DNA of 64,000 bases from Pyrobaculum sp. 3827-6. GTDB taxonomy: Archaea; Thermoproteota; Thermoprotei; Thermoproteales; Thermoproteaceae. This document shows, piece after piece, positions 32,713 through 41,727 of this stretch. Position 1 is the first letter of the stretch. Each line of letters opens with the position of its first letter. The position numbers and the translations under genes are program-made. The notes below the pieces were generated by a model that made no database searches, was not told the origin of the DNA, and worked only from the letters and a program-made list of their open reading frames with translations. Location: positions 372,001 through 436,000 of the forward strand of contig NZ_JAOTQN010000001.1 in assembly GCF_025641885.1 (NCBI RefSeq), given 5' to 3'.

Positions 32713-34354
32713 GGCCGCCCCTCAGCCGGTCAATCAAGCCGTGGCGAGTCGCCGTGTAGTACATCGCCGCGGCCCCCAGCGCCGCGACGGCTAGGAGAAC
32801 CGCGGACACAAACGCCGCGAAGCCCGGAGACACCTCAACACTCGTGACCACCTCGTTTGTCGTAAACAGCCCGTAGACAGTCCACGGCTGGCGCCCCACC
32901 TCCCTCGCCGCCCACCCCGCAGACGCCGCCACGGCAGACAGCACCGCCATGGCCACCGCCAAGAAAGGCAGTACGTTATCCCCACCCACCACGCGCCCCA
33001 GAACTCTGTAGTTCACGTAGTCGGCCGCGGCGGAGAGCACGGGCACCCGCGTCAAGAAGCCGAAAACCACCAGGAGGGCCGCCGTAGCCAGCAGAACCCC
33101 CGCCCCCACCATGGCGTAGTACATGGCGCTCACCGCCGGGGCAAGAGGCACAAGCGCCTCCACCGCCGCCCGGCAGTTATCCGCAAGCGTCACGTTGGCT
33201 AATGGCCCCAGATAAGGCAGGGCCCCGGGGTCGAGCCTCCTGTAGATATCTCCAAAAGTGGCGTTCCCCAGCGCCCCGCACCGCTCCATGTAGTACCTAA
33301 ACCCGGGTATCGGCCGTCCCGGGTCTCCGTACGCCACCAACGCCTCCACTGGGTTGTGCACCTCGTAGCCGTAGATCTCCGGCCCCGAGGTCAGAGCCAC
33401 ATATGCGGTGAACTTCAGCGGCTGGAAATGCACCACGTCCTCCCCCATGAAGTGGCCAGTCACTGGCTGGGCCAGCACAACCACCGCCAGAACCCAAAGC
33501 ACCGGCCGGAGGAGCTTGAGATACGCGGCGTCCCTAGTCCTCACGTAGCGCACCGCCAGCGCCGCCGCCACCGCGCCTAGCCCCACGGCGTACGCCGCGA
33601 GTAGGGTGTGGACTGTTGTGCTCACGGCGTCGGGGTTCGTAAGCGCAAGCCAGGGGTCTGAAAACAGCGGCCCGACCTGCCTCGTGAAGCCCGGCGAGGC
33701 CAGCGCCGCGGACCCCGCCCCGGCCAGGGTCTTGTTCAGCACCAGCGCCGCCACGGTCAGCACAGTGGTGACGTTAGCCGCTTCCGGTCCGTAGGACGGG
33801 AGGAAGGGGTACAGCGCCGAGGGCAGGCTCCCCACGCCCCACGGCACGTTCATCCAGGCGTTAGTCGCCAGAATAAAGTACCCAGACAGCGAGCCGAGCA
33901 ACCATGCCCCCAGCAGGATTGAAAGGGTGTACCTAGCCCTCCACCTCCCCACACCCAGCACGAACAGCCCCACGAGCACCGCCTCGCCTATGAAGGCAAT
34001 TGTCGCCTCGAAGAACAGCGGCACAAACGCCGGTCCTGAAAATAGCAAGATGCTCGTCGGCCAGATGTCCAGCAGGCCGAACTCCACCACGGTGCCGGTG
34101 ACCACGCCCAGCGCGAAGTTTACCACCCACACCCCCGTCAACGTCTTCGCGTACCGAAGGTACAGACCATCCCCCGACCTATACCACCTCACAAGCCACG
34201 CCAAGATAGCCAACGGGAGGCCGAGGGTAAGCGACACAAACACGGCGTGTAGATAAATCCCCAGAGACGAGATAAACAAGGCGTTGCCCACACTCGCCGA
34301 GTGGCTGTACACAGCGGCAAGCAGTGATCCCGAATCAGGTGTGGAATTGACCAC
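32705..34354 (-). CDS. cydA: Cytochrome bd-type oxidase subunit I
   Basis: From the GTG at 34354 the protein has 549 residues with roughly nine membrane helices. CydA landmarks are present: the N-terminal His in LGIYLHAVFVSL (heme b595 ligand), FEATIAFIGEA with two glutamates eight residues apart, HTLLAAYAVG (His ligand of heme b558), the AMVGAGVLL methionine region and GRQPWTVYG of the quinol site. It forms the O2-reducing subunit that oxidises quinol. TAATATTTAC lies about 24 bases before GTG 34354; a TTG at 34360 is too near. Together with heme O synthase this indicates oxygen respiration or detoxification. Confidence 0.92.
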   Translation of the reverse strand: MVNSTPDSGSLLAAVYSHSASVGNALFISSLGIYLHAVFVSLTLGLPLAILAWLVRWYRSGDGLYLRYAKTLTGVWVVNFALGVVTGTVVEFGLLDIWPTSILLFSGPAFVPLFFEATIAFIGEAVLVGLFVLGVGRWRARYTLSILLGAWLLGSLSGYFILATNAWMNVPWGVGSLPSALYPFLPSYGPEAANVTTVLTVAALVLNKTLAGAGSAALASPGFTRQVGPLFSDPWLALTNPDAVSTTVHTLLAAYAVGLGAVAAALAVRYVRTRDAAYLKLLRPVLWVLAVVVLAQPVTGHFMGEDVVHFQPLKFTAYVALTSGPEIYGYEVHNPVEALVAYGDPGRPIPGFRYYMERCGALGNATFGDIYRRLDPGALPYLGPLANVTLADNCRAAVEALVPLAPAVSAMYYAMVGAGVLLATAALLVVFGFLTRVPVLSAAADYVNYRVLGRVVGGDNVLPFLAVAMAVLSAVAASAGWAAREVGRQPWTVYGLFTTNEVVTSVEVSPGFAAFVSAVLLAVAALGAAAMYYTATRHGLIDRLRGGHG

Positions 34355-34564
34355 GAACAAATCTCGATATCCCCGTAAATATTAACTCATTATATAGGCA
34401 ATATATGAAACTATATATCTACTCAGAGCCCCTATTAACATTTAACCCTGGCACCCAGGCAGGCGGCAGAGGCGCCGCCGCACGGCAAAAGCAGATGTGG
34501 CGAGATTCGGTAGCGCCGCTGTGGGGTTTGGGTTTATGATTTTTATAGTCGATTTGGGTGGCGG

Positions 34565-35416
34565 GTGTGGTTTGAGTTGTTGTGGCGTGGGGCTTTGGTG
34601 TTTGTGTCGGTGGTGGTTGGGCTCTACGCGGCGGGGAGGTTGCTGTGGCGTGTGGAGAGGCTGGCGGGGCCTATTTCGAGGAGGACTGGGGTGCCCGCGT
34701 CGCTCGTGGCTCTGGCGGTGGTTGAGGCCAAGGCGCCGCATGCGGTGTTGGCGGAGGCCTACAGGAGGGGGGTTCTGGAGTTTCGGCATCTGCTTCAGTT
34801 CACCTTCGCGACGTGGCCGCTGAGGGTCGTGCTTCTCCACCTGCGGATAGGCGTGATCCCGGTGGCCCTCGGGGCGCTTGGGTGGCTCGGCGCGGCGTAT
34901 CTGGGGCTAGTCTACCTCTCGTCGGCTGTTGGGTTTCTAATCGCCTGGAGGACGAAGGTGCGGTGGCCCGACATGTCAGCCGAGTTGAGGAGGCTGTCGG
35001 GGGTGAGGGTGTGGAGGCAGGCGGCTTCTGTCACACTGCGCTACCTGGCCTTCGAGGCGGTGTTTATGGCGCTCGACCTGCTGGGGATTCGGATATCTTT
35101 TGGGTGGCTCCCGCTTTCGCCAGAGGCCCTCGCTGTGGCCTCCATTGCGGCGTTTAGGCCGACCTACGGGATCATGGCGGGGGCCCCCGCCTTCCACTCG
35201 GGGAGGATCGGGGCCGTGGAGCTACTCCTCGCGCTTATGCTGGGGCGCGTGGTATATATGTCGGTGTACGAGTTTCCGAGGTCGGCGGTGCAGTTCTACG
35301 CCTCTATCTATCCGCCGGGCGTCGCCGGGAGGCTCACCGCGTACACGGCGGCGGTTATGTACAGCACCGCGGTTCCAGTGCTGGCCGCGCTTTTCCTACT
35401 GATAAGGGGGACATAA
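34565..35416 (+). CDS. Integral membrane protein, unknown transport-like function
   Basis: The 283 residues contain about seven hydrophobic segments with charged loops (RVERLAGPISRRTGVPASL; WRTKVRWPDMSAELRRLSGVRVWRQ). The arrangement of paired half-similar regions recalls membrane proteins annotated with nucleoside-recognition (Gate) domains, but I cannot confirm this. It heads an operon with a second membrane protein and a metallo-hydrolase. TTTTTATAGTC is centred about 21 bases before the GTG start. Confidence 0.65.
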   Translation: MWFELLWRGALVFVSVVVGLYAAGRLLWRVERLAGPISRRTGVPASLVALAVVEAKAPHAVLAEAYRRGVLEFRHLLQFTFATWPLRVVLLHLRIGVIPVALGALGWLGAAYLGLVYLSSAVGFLIAWRTKVRWPDMSAELRRLSGVRVWRQAASVTLRYLAFEAVFMALDLLGIRISFGWLPLSPEALAVASIAAFRPTYGIMAGAPAFHSGRIGAVELLLALMLGRVVYMSVYEFPRSAVQFYASIYPPGVAGRLTAYTAAVMYSTAVPVLAALFLLIRGT

Positions 35417-35432
35417 GGATTTATTTCCCCTC

Positions 35433-35927
35433 GTGTATAGCACCGTGGGCGGGCTCGGCGGCGGTCTGTGGGGGAGCGTGGCGGTTGCGGTGGTTATACT
35501 GGCCGTCCTGGGCATGGTGGGGCTCTACGGGGTTTTCTACAGGCCGGCGCTTGTCTTGATGACGGCGCTTGTGGCCATAGCAGTTTTTGTCTACCTCAGC
35601 TTCAGCTCGGCGCTGGGGGATAGGCGCTTCTCTCTGCTGGGGCCCCCCGTCATCGGGCTCTCGGCGGCTGGGGTGGCGCTCCTATGGCTCGGCCGTCCCG
35701 AGGGGGCGGGGGTCGTGGCCGCGGCGTACTTCGGAGAGCCGGTGCTGGGGTACTTCGTCTACAGGCGGCTGGCGTCTATCCACAGGCTCTGGGCGTTGGT
35801 GTTCCTCGAGTCGGCGGCGGCCTACGCCTACAGCCTCCCCGCCGTCCTCCTGGGGCTGTGGGCTGTTCCCGCGGCGGCGGACTTGGTGAAGCTCGCGGCG
35901 CTTCTCTACTTCGTTAGGCGGGTTTGA
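35433..35927 (+). CDS. Five-helix membrane protein
   Basis: The 164 residues are mostly hydrophobic, with five membrane segments separated by short polar loops (SALGDRRFS; YRRLASIHRL). It starts 17 bases after the preceding membrane gene and ends two bases before the following UPF0282 gene, so the three are one operon. No recognised family. Codon use and GC match the neighbours. Confidence 0.65.
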   Translation: MYSTVGGLGGGLWGSVAVAVVILAVLGMVGLYGVFYRPALVLMTALVAIAVFVYLSFSSALGDRRFSLLGPPVIGLSAAGVALLWLGRPEGAGVVAAAYFGEPVLGYFVYRRLASIHRLWALVFLESAAAYAYSLPAVLLGLWAVPAAADLVKLAALLYFVRRV

Positions 35928-35928
35928 T

Positions 35929-36843
35929 ATGGAGATCCGTCCGGTGGGCGAGGAGTCGCTGGGGGTTCGCTCCATGTGTCTCTACGTGGAGACGAGAGAC
36001 GTCCGGATTCTACTCGACGCCGGGGTCTCCCTAGCGCCTAGGCGCTTCGGCCTCCCGCCGCACCCCCGGGAGCTGGAGCGGGCCAGGGCCGTGAGGGCCG
36101 AGATTATGAGACTGGCGGAGGGGGCCGACGTGGTGACCATAAGCCACTACCACAGAGACCACTTCACGCAGTGGTACCCCAGCACCTACATGGCCACAGA
36201 CGGGGAGACTTACAGAAGGGTGTACGGGGGGAGGAAGGTCCTCGCCAAGAGCCCCCACGACCTTAACTGGTCGCAGAGGAGGCGCCACTACGGCCTCGCC
36301 AAGGCTCTGCAGGAGGCGGGGGCGGAGGTGGCATACGCCGACGGGGGCGAGTGGCGCTTCGAGGGGACGGTGGTGAAGGCGTCGCAGTCTCTGTGGCACG
36401 GCCCCGCCGGCTCGAAGACGGGAAGGGTCGTGGCGTTCGCCGTCTTAGACGGGGAGGAGAGGCTCGCCTTCGTGCCGGATGTGGAGGGGCCCGTAGAGCC
36501 AGAGCCCGTGGATTTCCTCAGAGAGGTGAGGCCCACGATCGTGGTGCTCGGCGGGCCGCCGACTTATCTCAACTGGGAGCTGGACAAGCCTCTGGCCTAT
36601 CTACGGGAGGTGGTGGACCTCGGGCCCCGGGTGCTCGTGCTGGCGCACCACCTGCTGAGAGACGCCGAGTGGAGGGGGAAGGTGGCGCCGGTGTTGGAAT
36701 ACGCAGAGCGGAGGGGGGTCGCGGTTACGACCTACGCGGGGTTGCTGGGCAGGGGCGAGGAGTTGCTGGAGGCGCGGAGGAGGGAGCTCTATCAAGCAGA
36801 GCCGGCAGAGGCCGCGGCACGCGACGAGGACGAGGAGGATTAG
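35929..36843 (+). CDS. UPF0282-family metallo-beta-lactamase-fold hydrolase
   Basis: The 304 residues start with EIRPVGEESLGVRSMCLYVET and contain ISHYHRDHF near 73-80 (H-x-H-x2-D-H metal site). Further markers are LWHGP, VPDVEGP and a C-terminal LAHHLLRD with a likely ligand histidine. UPF0282 proteins are archaeal MBL-fold enzymes of unknown substrate. The last 25 residues are strongly acidic (EPAEAAARDEDEED). Its ATG follows the membrane gene's stop by one base. A perfect GC palindrome follows the stop codon. Confidence 0.85.
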   Translation: MEIRPVGEESLGVRSMCLYVETRDVRILLDAGVSLAPRRFGLPPHPRELERARAVRAEIMRLAEGADVVTISHYHRDHFTQWYPSTYMATDGETYRRVYGGRKVLAKSPHDLNWSQRRRHYGLAKALQEAGAEVAYADGGEWRFEGTVVKASQSLWHGPAGSKTGRVVAFAVLDGEERLAFVPDVEGPVEPEPVDFLREVRPTIVVLGGPPTYLNWELDKPLAYLREVVDLGPRVLVLAHHLLRDAEWRGKVAPVLEYAERRGVAVTTYAGLLGRGEELLEARRRELYQAEPAEAAARDEDEED

Positions 36844-36881
36844 GCCGGGGCGCCCCGGCGCGGGCGGGGGTGGGTTTTTCC
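36844..36881 (+). terminator. Palindrome plus T-run after the UPF0282 operon
   Basis: GCCGGGGCGCCCCGGC (36844-36859) is a perfect 16-base palindrome starting directly after the TAG. It is followed about 14 bases later by GGGTTTTTCCC with five T residues (near 36873-36881). This arrangement resembles an intrinsic terminator and also protects the operon from the convergent vapBC remnant. Confidence 0.45.
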
Positions 36882-36894
36882 CTTCTGCAGGTGG

Positions 36895-37272
36895 CTAGTG
36901 GAGCCAGCGGATATTTACGACTCTTTTCCAAGTCTTGAGAAGTGTGACGTTGTCGAAGTCCGAGTCGAAGGTTAGGATGTGCTGGGCGGCGAGTTTGTCC
37001 ATTGTTGCGAGGGTTATACAGTCTGTGAAGCTCAGATATCTGTTGTACTTCTTTAGATCGAGTTCTCCTTCATCTATCTTTTTTTTAGAATGGCCTCGGC
37101 TACGGAGGCGGCGTGTCTTCTATCTACCCTGTATGAGAAATATGTCACTAGTTAGTCTAGGATATGGTCAGTTATGTATGGGTGGTATTTTTCCAGCACC
37201 TTCGACAGCTTGACGGCTTCTGCGTGGTGTCTATCTCTTTTGTTTAGGTAGGCTACGAAGTAGGAGGTCTAC
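36895..37272 (-). pseudogene. vapC: Broken VapC-type PIN toxin gene
   Basis: Reading the minus strand gives PIN-family sequence in three pieces: TSYFVAYLNKRDRHHAEAV...TDHILD, then LVTYFSYRVDRRHAASVAEAI, then DEGELDLKKYNRYLSFTDCITLATMD...LTFDSDFDNV. The pieces are separated by (1) a two-base loss after GTAGAC at the expected VDTS start, (2) an in-frame TAA (37152-37154) where DEL is expected, and (3) a one-base loss in an A8 run (T8 at 37079-37086). Conserved acidic residues are otherwise still readable (FTDC, TFDSDFD), so decay is recent. Confidence 0.85.
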
Positions 37273-37510
37273 TTTTTCTGTATAAGACGTCATCAATCTT
37301 CTCGGAGGCGTCTTCCTCCAGCTCCACTGCCAGGAGGTCGAGGTCCGCCAGATTTAGGGGCTTTCTACTCCTCGTTTTGTAGTTTTCTATGAGGTGCTCT
37401 ATAACTTCGTTTAGGCTGACTTCCTCCCCCCTGGCCGCCTCGAGCTCGACAGCGATTTGCATTAACCTCTTCTTTGTCTCTGACCTGATTTTAATAGTAG
37501 TGTAGCCCAC
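37253..37510 (-). CDS. vapB: VapB-type antitoxin whose toxin partner is dead
   Basis: From the GTG at 37510 an 85-residue protein: GYTTIKIRSETKKRLMQIAVEL as a ribbon-helix-helix DNA-binding N-terminus, NEVIEHLIENY, then an acidic tail (LLAVELEEDASEKIDDVLY) typical of toxin-binding parts. The frame opens upstream to 37567, but TATTTTATACC at about 37527-37537 supports the start at 37510. It is intact, while the overlapping downstream vapC carries three lesions, making this an orphan antitoxin that could still counteract a related toxin elsewhere. Confidence 0.8.
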   Translation of the reverse strand: MGYTTIKIRSETKKRLMQIAVELEAARGEEVSLNEVIEHLIENYKTRSRKPLNLADLDLLAVELEEDASEKIDDVLYRKSRPPTS

Positions 37511-37683
37511 GGCGTCTTGGTACACCTGGTATAAAATACTTACCTTACAAACCTGATCCACTTCCACAGTGCGCCGGTGGGCCGGGGGCCTCTGCGGCAG
37601 ACGCCGTTTGGCGTCGTGGGTGGGCCGGGCGGCGGTTGTGGCGTGGGTGGGTAACTAATTTATTTCCTTTCGCTTCTCTAGCT

Positions 37684-39912
37684 GTGAGGCTTTTTATCGT
37701 GTCTAACAGATTGCCTGTGACGGTGGTTAGGAGGGATGGGGGGGTTGAGATTAGGGAGTCGGTGGGCGGCCTCGCGACGGCGATGAAGTCTTTCCTCGAG
37801 GCAACGGATGGTGGGAGGGGGCTAGGCTTTGGGGAGGTGCTGTGGGTTGGGTGGTCTGGGTTGAGGGCTGAGGTGGAGGGGGAGGAGGTTAGGGCTAGGC
37901 TTCGGGAGAGGGGGCTTCTAGCCGTGCCTCTCTCGGAGGAGGACGTTTCGCTTTTCTACGAGGGCTTTTGCAACTCGACGCTGTGGCCGCTGTTCCACAG
38001 CTTTACGGTGTACACCGTTTTCGATAGGCGTTTCTGGGAGGCGTACGTGAGGGTTCAGCAGAGGTTTGCAGAGACGGTGGCGTCTCTGGCGGAGCCCGGC
38101 GACTTGGTGTGGGTGCACGACTACCACCTGATGCTCCTCCCGGCGATGCTTAGAGAGGCCGTCCCCGACCTGGCGGTGGGGTTCTTTCTACACATACCAT
38201 TCCCCCCTCCGGAGATTCTCCAGCTCATGCCACCGCAGTGGAGGACCTCGATCCTAGAGGGAGTCCTCGCCTCTGATCTGGTGGGCTTCCACATCCATGA
38301 GTATGTGAACAACTTTCTGCGGTCTGTCGCCAAGTTTCTGGGGTATAGGGTGGAGGTGGGTGTGGTCCACGTGGGCCGCAGGAGGGTGAGGGTGGGGGCC
38401 TTCCCCATCGGCATAAATTTCGAGATGTTTCACAACTCGGCTCTCAGCCCCGACGTGCAGACGGCTGCGGAGGAGCTGAGGCAGAGGCTGAGGGGGCTGA
38501 AGATAGTCTTCTCCATCGACAGGCTGGACTACACCAAGGGGGTCATCAACAGGGTGAGGGCGTGGGAGCGCTTTCTCCGCGAGCACCCGGAGTGGCGTAG
38601 GAGGGCAACCTTCGTGCTGGTGGTGGTGCCGTCGAGGACTGGGGTTCCGCAGTACGACGCGATGAAGAGGGAGATTGAGAGGGAGGTGGGGAGGATCAAC
38701 GGGGAGCTGGGGGAGGTGGACTGGGTGCCCATTATCTACATCTCCCGGTTCATCCCAACGCCCACCCTACACGCCCTCTACAACGTGGCTGACGTCGCCC
38801 TCATCACCCCGCTGAGGGACGGGATGAACCTCGTGTCGAAGGAGTACGTCGCCTCTAGGAGGGACTGCAGAGGGGTCCTCATCCTCAGTGAGACGGCCGG
38901 GGCGGCCCACGAGCTTGTGGAGGCCCTCATCGTCAATCCCAACGACGAGAGCGCCATGGTGGAGGCCATAGCGAGGGCCCTCTCCATGGAGCCGGAGGAG
39001 CAGTGCAGGAGGCTGAGGGCGATGCAGGAGAGGATTCGGCAAAACGACGTGGTGAAGTGGGCTGTGGACTTCATAAAAGCGACGGTGGAGGCATACGGCG
39101 AGGCTAGAGAGGCCGCCGCCTCGGCGACCGCGGCTCTCCTCGACGGCGAAGCCGCGGCGCAAGTTGCGGAGGCCTTCAGACGGGCCGGGAAGAGGCTCCT
39201 CATCCTGGACTACGACGGGACGCTGGTGCCGCACTACCCATACGCCTACCAAGCCGTCCCCGACGGAGCCCTCCTCTCCCTCCTCAAAGACCTCGCCTCT
39301 CTGCCGGGGACGGCTGTGGCGGTGGTGAGCGGGAGGCCGAGGGAGTTTCTCGAGGCGTGGCTGGGCGCGCTCCCCCTGTACTTCGTGGCGGAGCACGGAG
39401 CTTTTGTCAAAGAGCCCGGCGGGGGGTGGCGCCAGTTCTATCCCATAGACACTGGGTGGAAGACTGCGGTGAAGAGGGTAATGGAGGAATACACATTGAG
39501 GACGCCGGGCTCATATGTTGAGGAGAAGGAAACCGCCGTGGTTTGGCACTATAGAAATGTGGAACCGGAAGTGGGCGAGCAGGCGGCGCAGAGGCTTGTA
39601 GAGGCGCTGTCCGGCCTCCTGCAGGGCGCCCCCGCGATTGTGGTAAGGGGTAGTAAGGTGGTTGAGGTGAGGCCGGCCGGTGTGAACAAGGGCGCGGCGG
39701 CTAAGTGGCTAATTGAACAACTGCGCCCCGACTTTGTCCTCGTGGCGGGGGACGACGCCACGGACGAGGACATGTTCAGAGAGGTCCCCGGAGAGGCGTA
39801 TACTGTGAAGGTGGGGAGGGGAGACACTGCGGCGAGGTTCTACGTCCCGACGTACAAACGGCTTAGGGAGCTTCTCCACAGCTTGAGAAAGGCGGCGGCT
39901 ACTTCAGCCTAG
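37684..39912 (+). CDS. tpsp: Bifunctional trehalose-6-phosphate synthase/phosphatase (TPSP)
   Basis: The 742 residues (GTG 37684) combine a GT20 synthase domain (about 1-460) with a HAD-type phosphatase domain (about 500-735). Synthase motifs are SVGGLATAM, WVHDYHLMLLP, HIPFPPPEI, DRLDYTKGV and TPLRDGMNLVSKEY. Phosphatase motifs are LDYDGTLVP, VSGRPREFL, VAEHGAF and GDDATDEDMF. The product makes trehalose from UDP- or ADP-glucose and glucose 6-phosphate, for osmotic or heat protection. CTAATTTATTTCC lies about 25 bases upstream of GTG 37684; the longer frame from 37636 is less likely. The 3' end overlaps the convergent glycosyltransferase by 14 bases. Confidence 0.94.
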   Translation: MRLFIVSNRLPVTVVRRDGGVEIRESVGGLATAMKSFLEATDGGRGLGFGEVLWVGWSGLRAEVEGEEVRARLRERGLLAVPLSEEDVSLFYEGFCNSTLWPLFHSFTVYTVFDRRFWEAYVRVQQRFAETVASLAEPGDLVWVHDYHLMLLPAMLREAVPDLAVGFFLHIPFPPPEILQLMPPQWRTSILEGVLASDLVGFHIHEYVNNFLRSVAKFLGYRVEVGVVHVGRRRVRVGAFPIGINFEMFHNSALSPDVQTAAEELRQRLRGLKIVFSIDRLDYTKGVINRVRAWERFLREHPEWRRRATFVLVVVPSRTGVPQYDAMKREIEREVGRINGELGEVDWVPIIYISRFIPTPTLHALYNVADVALITPLRDGMNLVSKEYVASRRDCRGVLILSETAGAAHELVEALIVNPNDESAMVEAIARALSMEPEEQCRRLRAMQERIRQNDVVKWAVDFIKATVEAYGEAREAAASATAALLDGEAAAQVAEAFRRAGKRLLILDYDGTLVPHYPYAYQAVPDGALLSLLKDLASLPGTAVAVVSGRPREFLEAWLGALPLYFVAEHGAFVKEPGGGWRQFYPIDTGWKTAVKRVMEEYTLRTPGSYVEEKETAVVWHYRNVEPEVGEQAAQRLVEALSGLLQGAPAIVVRGSKVVEVRPAGVNKGAAAKWLIEQLRPDFVLVAGDDATDEDMFREVPGEAYTVKVGRGDTAARFYVPTYKRLRELLHSLRKAAATSA

Positions 39913-41092
39913 CTACGAGCGTCTCGGCGAGTCTGATGGCGAGCAAGTTTTCTGTCTTCCTCCTCCCGTGCCTCCCCATCTCCTCCCTCAGCTCTGGCTT
40001 CTTAGCCAGCGTGGAGACGAGTCGGGCGACGCCCTCTAGGTCCTCGGGGTTTCTCAGCCTTGCGCCGTCGACGCCGTCTGTGATATGGCAGGCGGCTCTT
40101 GAGGTGGGAGACGCGGCGTACGGCGTCCCGGCGTAGAGGTACTCCAGCGCTCTAATCCCCATGGGCTCGTGGATCGAGAGATCCACCCCAAGTAGGGAGC
40201 TCTTGGCCACCGGGACAACCGCCGAGGGGTCCTCCATCAAGACGAGGTTTCTCCTCCTCGCGGCCTCCCTTCGGAGCCACGCCGCGGCTTCTCCTCGGCC
40301 CACAACGGCCACGGCCACCTGGGGCATCCTCTCGGCCAGCTTAACCAGCGCCCTGACGTTTTTCTCATCTGTAAGCGGCCCGGCGTAGGACACCACCAGC
40401 TCAAAGCCCTCTAAATGGGGCAACCTCCCGGCGGCGGCGAGGGCCTCAGGGTAGTCCGGGTCAATCCACCACTTCCCTTCTATAATTCTGTCGGCCGGGG
40501 CGCGGAGCTGTCTAATGGCCTCCACCTCTTCTCTACAGCTCACGACGACAGCCGCCGCCTGTCTAAGGATGTGGGGGAGGTTTAGGGTGGACCATATACT
40601 CCTAGAGACCGCCTCCACGGGGCTGATGCCGTGGACCCCCGTGGGGTATATGGGTATGTAGACGAGGGCTGGCGGCCTCCCCACCTCCCCCGACTGGGCC
40701 AGCATCTTTTTTATAGTTACCCACTTAGCCGCCTCCTCCGGGCCGTTCCAGAAGCTTGAGAAAACCACCACGGCATCTACCCCGCGTCTTCTATCTATTG
40801 CGGCGAGGATTTTAGAGAAGCTTCTCAACGTCACCGCGCCCGGCGAGAGCATAGACTTAGCGCTGAGGACCCGGATGGTGGGGACTCCCGAGACGTCTTT
40901 CTCCACCTCGACGAAGCCCTCCTCGCTCTTCTCCACCACCTCGGGGTCCACGGCGGGCTCGCCATCGTGGTAGACGCTTGTCACCAACCAAGCCTCGTGG
41001 CCTATCCGGCGCAACGCCTTGACAAGTATCGCCGCCGCTCTGTGGGAATCCTCCCAGTGGGAGCTTTGGGGGGCAACAACAACAAAGTTCAT
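39899..41092 (-). CDS. Glycosyltransferase of the trehalose locus (GT4-like)
   Basis: The 397 residues show a GT-B fold: N-terminal FVVVAPQSSHWEDSHRAAAIL, a middle VVSYAGPLTDEKNVRALVKLAERM (start of the nucleotide-sugar domain) and the late E-x7-E region HEPMGIRALEYLYAGTPYAAS. In Thermoproteus tenax a glycosyltransferase encoded beside TPSP is needed for efficient trehalose synthesis, so the same complex is likely. Here the gene faces tpsp convergently instead of following it. It overlaps the channel gene by four bases (ATGA). Confidence 0.88.
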   Translation of the reverse strand: MNFVVVAPQSSHWEDSHRAAAILVKALRRIGHEAWLVTSVYHDGEPAVDPEVVEKSEEGFVEVEKDVSGVPTIRVLSAKSMLSPGAVTLRSFSKILAAIDRRRGVDAVVVFSSFWNGPEEAAKWVTIKKMLAQSGEVGRPPALVYIPIYPTGVHGISPVEAVSRSIWSTLNLPHILRQAAAVVVSCREEVEAIRQLRAPADRIIEGKWWIDPDYPEALAAAGRLPHLEGFELVVSYAGPLTDEKNVRALVKLAERMPQVAVAVVGRGEAAAWLRREAARRRNLVLMEDPSAVVPVAKSSLLGVDLSIHEPMGIRALEYLYAGTPYAASPTSRAACHITDGVDGARLRNPEDLEGVARLVSTLAKKPELREEMGRHGRRKTENLLAIRLAETLVARLK

Positions 41093-41685
41093 TTCTTTTT
41101 CAAAGCCTCCAGCACCGCGGTGGCGATGAGAGCCGCCACAAGCCCCCAGGTTATGGGGGTGAGCATCGCCGTGAGGGTGGCGACGCTTATCCCGCCCTGC
41201 TCCAGGGCGAAGGTGATGACGACAAGGTAGAGGATTATGCGGATGTACTCAGCGACGGGTCCAATCGCCAGGCGGGTCTCGGAAAAGGCGCCTTTGTAGA
41301 TATACTCCACGAAGCCGTCGACAAGGATGAAGCCGATGATTGAGATTATGAAGAACTTCACAAATCCGAATAGGTAGACCACCAAGACGTACATAACCCA
41401 GTTGTATACGTCCATGTTACCCGCGCTGTAGGCAAGGTAGGCCACGGCGATTAGTATAGAGGCGATGTATATGAGCCAAGCCGCGACAGATCCGAAGAAC
41501 TCCCCCGCGGTGTAGCCCGACCGCAACAGAGCCCTCCCAATATTTAGATTACGGAACCAGTCGTTGAAGCCCAGCCTCCCCAGCCCCCTCGCCAGTAGAA
41601 ATTTCAAAACCCTACCAACCGCGAAGCCCGCCGCGGTGATCAACACGGCGACTGCTGTGTGAAACAAGGCGGCCCACAAATCCAT
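41089..41685 (-). CDS. MscS-like small mechanosensitive channel of the trehalose locus
   Basis: The 198 residues form about four to five membrane segments; the C-terminal helix (EQGGISVATLTAMLTPITWGLVAALIATAVLEALKKK) resembles the pore-lining helix of MscS-like channels, but the large cytoplasmic domain is absent. Thermoproteus tenax carries such a short channel in the trehalose cluster, possibly for solute release after osmotic downshift. It starts the operon: TACTAATATAAGG is about 24 bases before the ATG, and the glycosyltransferase follows with an ATGA overlap. Confidence 0.82.
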   Translation of the reverse strand: MDLWAALFHTAVAVLITAAGFAVGRVLKFLLARGLGRLGFNDWFRNLNIGRALLRSGYTAGEFFGSVAAWLIYIASILIAVAYLAYSAGNMDVYNWVMYVLVVYLFGFVKFFIISIIGFILVDGFVEYIYKGAFSETRLAIGPVAEYIRIILYLVVITFALEQGGISVATLTAMLTPITWGLVAALIATAVLEALKKK

Positions 41686-41727
41686 GTAGAGATAAGAGCC
41701 TCCTTATATTAGTATCCCCCCGACGCC

